NCBI GenBank assembly: GCA_964408805.1
Contig: CAYPAV010000034.1
Location: 1 to 32,245 of the forward strand
Direction: 5' to 3'
Source of the DNA: CAYPAV01 sp964408805
GTDB taxonomy: Bacteria; Pseudomonadota; Alphaproteobacteria; UBA8366
Length of the DNA: 32,245 nt
Under the pieces are notes generated by a model, which was not told the origin of the DNA, made no database searches, and worked only from the letters and a program-made list of their open reading frames with translations. Position numbers and translations under genes: made by a program. Each line of letters opens with the position of its first letter. The stretch's first letter is position 1. This document shows, in pieces, positions 25,145-31,186 of the stretch.

Positions 25145-25651
25145 TTACTCCTCTTTCTTCTTTGCCGCGGGTTTCTTCTTCGTCGCGGGCTTCTTCTTCG
25201 CCGCCGGTTTCGCCTTGTCCTTGGCGGCGTCGGCTTTCTTCGTCGCGGGCTTCTTCTTCGCCGCCGGTTTCTTCTTCTCTTCCGTCCCGGACTCGTCGGT
25301 CTCGGCTGCCTTCGTCTTGGGCGCCGCCTTCTTCTTGGCACCGGTCAGGATGTCATCGATCTTGAGAACGGTGAGTTGCTGGCGATGACCGTTCCGGCGG
25401 CGATATTTCTTCCGCCGCTTCTTCTTGAAGACGATGATTTTGTCGTCGCGCATCTGCTCGAGCACGGTGGCCGAAACGGTGGCGCCCTCGACCAGCGGCG
25501 TGCCGACGGTCTGGCCCTTTTCGTCGCCGACAAGCAAAACCTCGTCGAGGCTGACATTGCCGCCGACCTCGGCGTCGAGGCGCTCGACTCGGATGGTTTG
25601 TTCCTTGGCGACCTTGTATTGCTTGCCGCCGGTTTTGATGACTGCGTACAT
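25145..25651 (-). CDS. rplU: 50S ribosomal protein L21 with a Lys/Ala/Pro-rich C-terminal tail
   Basis: L21 binds 23S rRNA in the large subunit. The protein has 168 residues: a normal L21 core (1 to about 102; MYAVIKTGGKQYKV at the start and KKRRKKYRRRNGHRQ near the end) and a tail of about 65 residues built of KKPAAKKKPATKK-like repeats, resembling a histone H1 tail. Many alphaproteobacterial L21 proteins have shorter tails. The ATG at 25651 is chosen because the conserved sequence begins there; a longer in-frame form would start in the leader. A good promoter lies about 100 bases upstream. Confidence 0.95.
   Translation of the reverse strand: MYAVIKTGGKQYKVAKEQTIRVERLDAEVGGNVSLDEVLLVGDEKGQTVGTPLVEGATVSATVLEQMRDDKIIVFKKKRRKKYRRRNGHRQQLTVLKIDDILTGAKKKAAPKTKAAETDESGTEEKKKPAAKKKPATKKADAAKDKAKPAAKKKPATKKKPAAKKKEE
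25176..25271. repeat. 36-bp direct repeat within the rplU tail
   Basis: The 36 bases at 25176-25211 recur identically at 25236-25271, a 60-base offset. They encode the repeated Lys-rich KPAAKKKPATKK unit of the L21 tail. This suggests expansion by slippage or unequal recombination. Confidence 0.85.
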
Positions 25652-25720
25652 TTTCCGTGCTTTCTCGTTTCGGCCTTCCGACCCGGCCTCCGGCGCCGCG
25701 CGAACGGCCAAGACAATGCG

Positions 25721-25737
25721 GGGCCCTCGGGGGGCCC
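25721..25737 (-). other. GC hairpin in the rplU leader
   Basis: GGGCCC at 25721-25726 and again at 25732-25737 can pair around TCGGG in the transcript leader of rplU. It may affect expression of the ribosomal-protein operon. It does not match a leader motif known to me. Confidence 0.35.
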
Positions 25738-25745
25738 TTGAAACG

Positions 25746-25780
25746 CGCCGCGACTATACCCCTCGCCGCCTCGAAGTCAA
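25746..25780 (-). promoter_or_regulatory. sigma-70-type promoter of the rplU-rpmA-obgE-proB unit
   Basis: On the minus strand TTGACT (25775-25780) and TATAGT (25753-25758) are separated by 16 bases, a near-consensus housekeeping promoter. Transcription should begin near 25746, giving a leader of about 95 bases. The -35 box includes the TGA stop codon of the upstream hydrolase gene. Confidence 0.65.
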
Positions 25781-26799
25781 CGCCTTTGCAGCGCCAGATC
25801 GAAGACTTCGGTTACTGGGCCGTCGACCTCGAATCCTTGGAGCCGAATTTCCCCCGCACCCGGGTTGGCGGAGAAGGCGAGCCGGGTGTCCGGATTGACG
25901 ACGGGATAGCTCAGCCAGTCGAAATCGGCCGCCTGACTGTGGCAGACGCCGTTCATCAGCCGGAATCGCCGCCGGCTTTCGATTCCACGATCATCGGCTT
26001 TCCGAAATTCCTTGTTGCGCCAGTGATTGGCCGCCGCCGCCGGCGCCTCGTGGAGATACGCGCGCCGTTCCAGCCGTTCGATTACCGCCCCTTCCCCCGA
26101 CTTCGTGCCGACGATCGAGAAGATCACCGGTAGGGCCACCGGCGACTCGCTCAGCATCTCCACCGCTTCGGTATAGTTGCGGCAGGTCTCGAAGATTCGG
26201 CGCAGCAAATGCGCCGGCGGAAAGCCGCGCCCCAGCAAGAGTTTCAGCCGGTTGAGGGCCCAATCCAAGGGCCAGGGCTTGACCAGAAAGCCGCGAATGA
26301 GAGGGGCTTGATTGAGGGCGATCGCAAAGCGGCCGGGGGCGCTGGCTTGGATAACGCCGACGAAGCCCGGCCAGGTGGCATTGAAATAGTCGCCCGCCGG
26401 CCCGTCCCGATGGGCGAGCACGAGGTGGCGGCCCAGCCCGTCGAAAGGCCAATCGAGGGTCCGGAGAAGCCGCATGCCGGGCGCCGTCGGATCGCGCATC
26501 ACGCCCACTGTGCAACCCCATTCGAGCGACAGGTTCATGAACCAGACCCCTGTCGGCAGATCGCCCGCGATCGTGGCGATTTCCTCCCGGTAGGGGGTGC
26601 CGCTCCGCCATGCCCAGAGCCGCGACGCCGCATCGAGGATCGGCAGGAGGGCGCCTCGATAGCGTTGTCGGCCATATTCGAGCAGCGCTTCCGCGCGTCC
26701 GCGCTCGCGCCGGGCGAGTTCGACCGGGTTCGCGTCGCCAAGCTCGATCAGCGGGATCGAGAGCAATGGTGTGACGGCATCGGGATGCGTTGAATCCAA
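25777..26799 (-). CDS. probable Ntn-hydrolase, acid ceramidase/NAAA-like
   Basis: This 340-residue protein resembles the acid ceramidase/N-acylethanolamine amidase and C45 groups, which cleave amide bonds of acyl amides or beta-lactam-like compounds. The family pattern is a nucleophile Cys96 in WGCTVGV, then R-x-LDW (RTLDWPFDGLG), then GFVGVIQAS...FAIALNQAP with its conserved Asn. In this family the chain is cut before the Cys to free it as the N-terminal nucleophile, so residues 1-95 may be a propeptide. No signal peptide is evident. The start is unclear: the first in-frame option is TTG, with no ATG until residue 89, while a strong AAGGAGG lies 34 bases upstream with no normal start nearby. 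Substrate is unknown. Confidence 0.6.
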   Translation of the reverse strand: MDSTHPDAVTPLLSIPLIELGDANPVELARRERGRAEALLEYGRQRYRGALLPILDAASRLWAWRSGTPYREEIATIAGDLPTGVWFMNLSLEWGCTVGVMRDPTAPGMRLLRTLDWPFDGLGRHLVLAHRDGPAGDYFNATWPGFVGVIQASAPGRFAIALNQAPLIRGFLVKPWPLDWALNRLKLLLGRGFPPAHLLRRIFETCRNYTEAVEMLSESPVALPVIFSIVGTKSGEGAVIERLERRAYLHEAPAAAANHWRNKEFRKADDRGIESRRRFRLMNGVCHSQAADFDWLSYPVVNPDTRLAFSANPGAGEIRLQGFEVDGPVTEVFDLALQRR

Positions 26800-26894
26800 T
26801 GTCGAGCAACCTCGCGGGATAACGGTGGCGATGCCTCCTTATAGCAGACGCCCGCGCCCACGTCCGCGTCGTTTGCAGCAGCGGAACGCTTCGG

Positions 26895-27104
26895 CTAATG
26901 CCCCGCCGCGTCGCCCTCGAACTGCCGCAGCGCCGCTTCGATTTGCCCGTCTTAGGCATTGTGCGTGATGATGTAGAGGTCCATTGACCTTTGCGCGATT
27001 GAACCAGTACGGCGCTGCCCCAATCGTCCAAATCGGTCGAGGATATCGGCGCAAGCGGTGACGTCGCTTAAAAGGTGCCGCCCGCCGAACCCGAGGAAAT
27101 CGTA
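26895..27104 (-). pseudogene. possible degenerate remnant of an ACT-domain protein
   Basis: Read on the minus strand, this frame gives SDVTACADILDRFGRLGQ and then MDLYIITHNA, a TAA stop (26952-26954), and DGQIEAALRQFEG before another stop at 26895. Spacing and pattern loosely resemble the ACT domain at the end of homoserine dehydrogenase (an A-I-L-D-x-FG helix, then an IITH strand and an I-x-x-AL helix). There is no start codon and the match is weak, so this is only a possible fossil gene. Confidence 0.2.
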
Positions 27105-27247
27105 TCAATAGGCACGGTAATTAGTTACGATTGCCCAAGGCCTGACGTTTGTCTGGGGATAATCGGGTCTTGAAATGGACGGCGCTTTTCCGTCCGGGTC
27201 GACTGGGGCGACATCGCACGAGAACGATGAGCTCCGTGGCGGTCCCG

Positions 27248-27269
27248 GACGGCGCGATGATCGCGCGTC
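27248..27269. promoter_or_regulatory. inverted repeat upstream of dctP
   Basis: GAC-G-GCGCGAT-G-ATCGCGC-GTC is an almost perfect inverted repeat about 30 bases before the dctP ATG and just ahead of its AGGGAGG ribosome site. It could be a repressor operator or an mRNA hairpin. No regulator gene is next to it. Confidence 0.35.
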
Positions 27270-27299
27270 GTCGAAAATCAAAATAGGGAGGTTCTCACA

Positions 27300-28400
27300 A
27301 TGAAACGACGGAAATTCATCAAGACCGCGGCGGCGGCGGGGGCCGTCTCCGCGGCCGCATCGACGCTTCCGGCGCCGGCGATCTCGAAGGGGCTGAAGCA
27401 ATGGAAGCTAGCCATGTCCTGGCCCTTGAACGCGCCCGGTCTCGGCACCTCGGGACAACGGGTCGCGCGGCGCATCACCCAGCTTTCGGGCGGCAAGATC
27501 AAGGTCAAGGTCTATGGCGGCGGCGAGCTGGTTCCGGCGTTCGGCGTTTTCGATGCCGTCAGTGCCGGCGATGCCGAGATGTATCAATCGGCGGAATATT
27601 ACTGGCAGGGCAAGCACAAGGCGTTCAATTTCTTTACCGCCGTGCCGTTCGGCCTGACCGGGCCCGAGCATGCCGCCTGGATGAAGTACGGCGGCGGCCA
27701 AGAGCTATGGGACGAGTTGTCTGCGCAATTCGGCATCAAGGGCTTCCTCGGGGCCAGCACCGGCACCCAGATGGGCGGCTGGTATCGCAAGACGATCAAT
27801 CAGCTGGACGATTTCAAGGGCCTGAAGTTCCGCATGCCCGGCATCGGCGGCGAGGTCTTGCGGGCGCTTGGCGTCACCGTGGTCAATCTGCCGGTTGCCG
27901 AGATTTATCCGGCGCTGGCGTCGGGCGCCATCGACGCGGCCGAATGGGTCGGACCGTGGCACGATCTGGCCTTCGGCTTCCACAAGATCACCAAGCATTA
28001 CTATTATCCCGGATTCCACGAACCGGGAACCACCGGCAGCTTCGCCATGAACAAGAAGGTCTGGGACGGCCTCACCAAGGACGAGCAGCTGATGGTGAGC
28101 ACGGTGATCGACGCCGAGGCGCATATTCAGTTCGCCGAATTCAATGCTCGCAATCTGGGTTCGTTGAACGTCCTCCTTGGCAAGCACGGGGTACAGTTGC
28201 ATCAATACCCGCGCGACATGCTGGTCAAGATCGGCGAGGTCGCCGGTCGCGTAGTCCATCAGGTCGGCAACAGCGACCCCTTCACCAAGAAGGTCTATGA
28301 CAGCTTCATCGCCTATCGGAAGCAGGCCATAACCTGGGCCAAGATCGGCGAACAGGGCTATATGAACGCGCGGACCCTGCCGTTCAAATATTCCGCCTAA
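27300..28400 (+). CDS. dctP: TRAP transporter solute-binding protein (DctP family, TakP-like)
   Basis: This is the periplasmic receptor of a tripartite ATP-independent (TRAP) importer, driven by an ion gradient. It has 366 residues and a twin-arginine-type signal (KRRKFIKTAAAA). The ligand-binding pattern includes KFRMPGIGGEV with the conserved carboxylate-binding Arg, and AEWVGPWHDLAFGF followed by a Tyr-rich segment, which resembles alpha-keto-acid receptors of the TakP type. Start is the ATG behind AGGGAGG. It lies before dctQ and dctM, with a strong hairpin after it. A 2-oxo or hydroxy acid ligand is inferred from similarity. Confidence 0.9.
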   Translation: MKRRKFIKTAAAAGAVSAAASTLPAPAISKGLKQWKLAMSWPLNAPGLGTSGQRVARRITQLSGGKIKVKVYGGGELVPAFGVFDAVSAGDAEMYQSAEYYWQGKHKAFNFFTAVPFGLTGPEHAAWMKYGGGQELWDELSAQFGIKGFLGASTGTQMGGWYRKTINQLDDFKGLKFRMPGIGGEVLRALGVTVVNLPVAEIYPALASGAIDAAEWVGPWHDLAFGFHKITKHYYYPGFHEPGTTGSFAMNKKVWDGLTKDEQLMVSTVIDAEAHIQFAEFNARNLGSLNVLLGKHGVQLHQYPRDMLVKIGEVAGRVVHQVGNSDPFTKKVYDSFIAYRKQAITWAKIGEQGYMNARTLPFKYSA

Positions 28401-28432
28401 GCCCAAACCGCACCGCGAGAGCGGACGAAATC

Positions 28433-28466
28433 GGGCACCCGCGCCGCCATATGGGCGCGGGTGCCC
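28433..28466 (+). terminator. attenuating hairpin between dctP and dctQ
   Basis: GGGCACCCGCGCC (28433-28445) pairs perfectly with GGCGCGGGTGCCC (28454-28466) around GCCATATG, followed by TCCTTTCGATTATTT. It should stop part of the transcription after dctP, so that the receptor is made in excess over the membrane subunits. A possible GTG start for dctQ lies inside this stem and is therefore unlikely. Confidence 0.65.
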
Positions 28467-28496
28467 TCCTTTCGATTATTTGCCGGGAGAGGTCAA

Positions 28497-29045
28497 TTGA
28501 CCGGGATCAGGGCAACCGTACGCGTCATCGACGCCTTCAACGAACGGGTCGGCCGCTTCGTCGCCTGGTTCGCGCTCATCATGGTGTTGATGCAGTTCGC
28601 CGTCGTCGTGCTGCGCTACGTCTTCGGCCTCGGCTTCATCCCGATGCAGGAGTCGATCGTATTCATGCATGCGATGCTGTTCCTGGTCGCGGCCGGGTAC
28701 ACGCTGCTGCATGACGGCCATGTCCGCGTCGACATCTTCTACGGGGATGCTTCGCCGAAGAGCAAGGCCCGGGTCGACTTTCTCGGCGTGTTGATCTTTT
28801 TGTGGCCGCTCTGTGCCCTGGTCACGTGGAAGGGCCTGGTTTTCGTCGGCGCCTCGGTGCGGGTTTGGGAAGGCTCGCCCGAGGGCACGTTCATGCCGTT
28901 CTGGCTGTTGAAATCGATGCTGCTGGTCTTTCCCTTCGTGCTGGCCTTGCAGGGGTTCTCGCTGGCTGCCAAATCCTGGTTCGTCCTGCGGGGCGAAGCC
29001 GGCCTGGAGACGCCCGAGCCCGATGTCGGGGGGTCCGGAGTATGA
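28497..29045 (+). CDS. dctQ: TRAP transporter small permease subunit (DctQ)
   Basis: DctQ is the four-helix membrane subunit of the TRAP importer. From a TTG start it has 182 residues and about four membrane helices; the DctQ pattern is seen in VVVLRYVFGLGF, QESIVFMHAMLF and HDGHVRVDIFY. TTG is chosen because GGGAGAGG lies just upstream and the alternative GTG at 28461 falls in the terminator-like hairpin. Its stop overlaps the dctM ATG (ATGA). The C-terminal tail (ETPEPDVGG) is polar. Confidence 0.88.
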   Translation: MTGIRATVRVIDAFNERVGRFVAWFALIMVLMQFAVVVLRYVFGLGFIPMQESIVFMHAMLFLVAAGYTLLHDGHVRVDIFYGDASPKSKARVDFLGVLIFLWPLCALVTWKGLVFVGASVRVWEGSPEGTFMPFWLLKSMLLVFPFVLALQGFSLAAKSWFVLRGEAGLETPEPDVGGSGV

Positions 29046-30625
29046 CCGGCGGCGAAATCCTCGTCATCATAATGTTTTTCGGCGTCTGCGGCCTGCTGAT
29101 GGCGGGATTCCCGGTGGCCTTTTCGCTCGCCGGCACGGCCCTGATGTTCGCCGGAATCAGCTATCTGCTCGGCCTCTTCGACCTCGCTTTCCTTGGTATT
29201 CTGCCGAACCGCATTTACGGCAACGCGATGACCAGCGAAATCCTGATCGCGGTGCCGCTGTTCGTGTTCATGGGGGTGATGCTCGAACGCTCGAAAGTGG
29301 CCGAGGAACTCTTGGACACGATGGGCATGTTGTTCGGGGCACTCCGCGGCGGGCTCGGGATCTCGGTCTGCGTCGTGGGCGCGCTGCTGGCGGCCTCGAC
29401 GGGGATCGTCGGCGCCACGGTGGTGACGATGGGGCTCTTGTCGCTGCCGACCATGCTGCGCCGGGGCTACGATCCGTCGCTCGCCTGCGGCACGATCTGC
29501 GCCTCGGGCACGCTCGGCCAGATCATTCCGCCCTCGCTCGTGCTCGTGGTGTTGGGCGATCAGATCTCCGACGCCTATCAGGAAGCGCAGCGCCGGCTCG
29601 GCAATTTCGCACCCGACCCGGTTTCGGTCGGCGATCTCTTCGCCGGCGCGCTCCTGCCGGGCTTCGCGCTGGTCGGCATGTATATCGTCTACCAGATATT
29701 CATTGCCTATCTGCGGCCGGAGACTTCGCCGCCGATCCCGCGCGACGAACTGATGGTCGGCACCAGGCGCGATCTCGTCATCCGCGTTTCGCACGCCCTG
29801 ATCGCACCCATCGCCCTCATCATCTCGGTGCTCGGCTCCATCCTGGCCGGCATCGCCACCCCGACCGAGGCCGCCTCGGTCGGCGCCATCGGGGCCACCC
29901 TGCTCGGCGGCCTCCGGCTCGATCCCGACAAACCCTGGCCGATCTACGCTGCGACCATCGGTCTGGTCGTCGTGCTGTTCCTGACCGGCCTGATGGACCT
30001 TCGGGTCGCGCGCGAGGTAATCCCGCTCGGCGACATGATCGGCATCGTCGTTGCCGTGATCTGTTGCATGGCCCTCGTTTGGGGCATCGTCGTCAGTCTG
30101 CTTCGCGTTTACCAAACCGGGGGATTGCAGGAAGTCACGCGCTCGACGACCAGGGTCAGCGCCATGGTTTTCGGCATCGTCATCGGGGCCCAGCTGTTCT
30201 CCTCGGTATTCCGCGGCCTCGGCGGCGACGAGATGGTACACGAATTCCTCCATTCGTTGCCCGGCGGGACCTTCGGCGCGATGCTGGTGGTGATGGCGAT
30301 CATGTTCTTCCTCGGGTTTTTCCTCGACTTCATCGAGATCACCTTCGTCGTCGTGCCGATCGTGGCGCCCATTCTGCTGGGGATGGATTTGAACCCGGTC
30401 TGGCTCGGCATCATGATTGCCCTCAATTTGCAAACCTCGTTCCTGACGCCACCCTTCGGCTTCGCGCTGTTCTACCTGCGGGGCGTCGCCCCGGAATCGG
30501 TCAGCACGATACAAATATACAAAGGTGTTGCCCCCTTCGTGGCCATACAGGTGGTGGCACTCTTTATCGTTGCCGCCTTCCCGACGCTGACGACCTGGCT
30601 GCCGAAACTGGTGTTCGGAACCTGA
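29042..30625 (+). CDS. dctM: TRAP transporter large permease subunit (DctM)
   Basis: DctM is the transport channel of the TRAP importer. It has 527 residues and about 13 membrane helices, with family segments AGFPVAFSLAGTALMF, VPLFVFMGVMLERS, ASTGIVGATVVTMG, IIPPSLVLVVLG, TPTEAASVGAIGA and FLTPPFGFALFYLRG. It is longer than the common DctM of about 425 residues because of extra segments in the middle (about residues 290-390). It is translationally coupled to dctQ. No terminator with a T-run is visible after it. Confidence 0.93.
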   Translation: MTGGEILVIIMFFGVCGLLMAGFPVAFSLAGTALMFAGISYLLGLFDLAFLGILPNRIYGNAMTSEILIAVPLFVFMGVMLERSKVAEELLDTMGMLFGALRGGLGISVCVVGALLAASTGIVGATVVTMGLLSLPTMLRRGYDPSLACGTICASGTLGQIIPPSLVLVVLGDQISDAYQEAQRRLGNFAPDPVSVGDLFAGALLPGFALVGMYIVYQIFIAYLRPETSPPIPRDELMVGTRRDLVIRVSHALIAPIALIISVLGSILAGIATPTEAASVGAIGATLLGGLRLDPDKPWPIYAATIGLVVVLFLTGLMDLRVAREVIPLGDMIGIVVAVICCMALVWGIVVSLLRVYQTGGLQEVTRSTTRVSAMVFGIVIGAQLFSSVFRGLGGDEMVHEFLHSLPGGTFGAMLVVMAIMFFLGFFLDFIEITFVVVPIVAPILLGMDLNPVWLGIMIALNLQTSFLTPPFGFALFYLRGVAPESVSTIQIYKGVAPFVAIQVVALFIVAAFPTLTTWLPKLVFGT

Positions 30626-30723
30626 TCGGCGGGCGATCCGACGGACCGAACAAGTTGGCGATTTTCCCTGCATTGCCAAAGCCTGGTGGCAGGGCAAGGA
30701 CCATGTGCAGCGTATTGGCAAAT

Positions 30724-30940
30724 AAACTTCGCCGGCACCGGCTGTGGCAAGCCAATTGCTGCTGAGCGGTAACCACCCGAAAGTGGCACAGGAACGGTTT
30801 CGGCATTCCTCCATTGGCGTATCGCCCGGCCTCTATAGTCACCTTGCGCCCGGCATCTAGGAGGGGCGGCGAAGCGGGTGGACAAGGTCCTGGCGAACGC
30901 GCTAAATAGCGCCACCAGTTCGACAAAGGTGGTTTTATAG
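30724..30940 (+). pseudogene. decayed phage-type tyrosine recombinase (integrase), C-terminal remnant
   Basis: From 30750 this frame reads SQLLLSGNHPKVAQERF, HSSIGVSPGLYSHLAPGI and then a TAG at 30858-30860. This is the conserved end of XerD/phage integrases (box HPKVxQERLGHSSI and catalytic Tyr in YSHL). After a two-base frame change, GAAKRVDKVLANAL continues the usual integrase tail to a TAG at 30940. Upstream, in a third frame, RRHRLW resembles the HxxR box. So there is at least one stop and two frame changes, and most of the N-terminus is gone. It lies 61 bases before the tRNA-Ser fragment, which suits an integrase beside its attachment site. Confidence 0.72.
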
Positions 30941-31001
30941 GTGGTTCCCGCCGATAATCGATTCTGATCGGTTTAGGTAAACTCCATAAAATCAATAAGT
31001 T

Positions 31002-31046
31002 GGTGGGGTGCCGGAGTGGTCGAACGGGGCGGTCTCGAAAACCGCT
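31002..31046 (+). tRNA. truncated tRNA-Ser(CGA), 5' half only; likely attachment site
   Basis: The sequence folds as a tRNA-Ser 5' half: acceptor GGTGGGG (31002-31008), T8 G9, D stem CCG/CGG (31011-31013 and 31025-31027), and an anticodon arm GCGGT-CTCGAAA-ACCGC (31029-31045) with anticodon CGA at 31036-31038. The next 90 bases contain no T-arm (no GTTCGA-type loop) and no CCCCACC to close the acceptor. The gene is therefore broken after the anticodon arm. It lies between an integrase remnant and a restriction gene, so it probably marks a recombination (att) site. An intact copy may lie beyond the right edge. Confidence 0.72.
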
Positions 31047-31096
31047 ACCACAAATCCTTTTTGATACTAGGCAGTCCCTCATCATGTTGATTCGTT

Positions 31097-31128
31097 GGGT
31101 GTTTTGGGAATCTGATCCCGAAACATCC
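31097..31128. other. 13-bp stem-loop downstream of hsdR
   Basis: GGGTGTTTTGGGA (31097-31109) pairs with TCCCGAAACATCC (31116-31128) around ATCTGA, with two G-T wobbles. It lies after the hsdR stop on the minus strand and may end its transcript, though no T-run follows. It could also be part of the recombination site. The rest of 31047-31186 shows no gene. Confidence 0.35.
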
Positions 31129-31186
31129 CATGTAATCACAGGTGGAATTGCTCCTTCCGGTGGGATTTAGGTGGGAAGGCTTCGCC

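Larger units (their letters stand above)
26800..27299. other. 500-base stretch without an intact gene, with dctP leader hairpins
   Basis: No convincing gene is found here. It contains an AAGGAGG on the minus strand at 26834-26840, a degenerate minus-strand reading frame at 26895-27104, and two hairpins before dctP: GGACGG/CCGTCC (27177-27195) and GCGCGAT-G-ATCGCGC flanked by GAC/GTC (27248-27269). Both hairpins share the 5' sequence GGACGGCGC. A promoter for dctP must lie here but no clear pair of hexamers was identified. Confidence 0.5.
30927..31174 (+). repeat. GGTGG repeats on both sides of the tRNA fragment
   Basis: (A/C)GGTGG occurs in the same orientation at 30927, 30939, 31140, 31158 and 31169, two before and three after the half tRNA; GGTGG is also in the tRNA acceptor start (31002). 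Repeated short sites like these often bind the arm domain of a tyrosine integrase. This is an inference from position and repetition. Confidence 0.4.

Noticed and set aside
28461..28496. GTG at 28461 as the dctQ start
   Set aside because: It lies inside the 3' arm of the perfect 13-bp dctP hairpin; the TTG at 28497 has a proper ribosome site.
30109..30426. Small minus-strand open frame inside dctM
   Set aside because: No ribosome site, no domain and fully within dctM; treated as chance.
28739..30814. A 691-codon open frame on the minus strand across the TRAP permease genes
   Set aside because: It is antisense to dctQ/dctM, rich in His, Asp, Glu and Arg without any domain, as expected from the mirror of membrane-protein codons in GC-rich DNA.
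31002..31092. A complete tRNA-Ser gene
   Set aside because: No T-arm and no 3' acceptor complement could be found within the next 90 bases, so only the 5' half is annotated.
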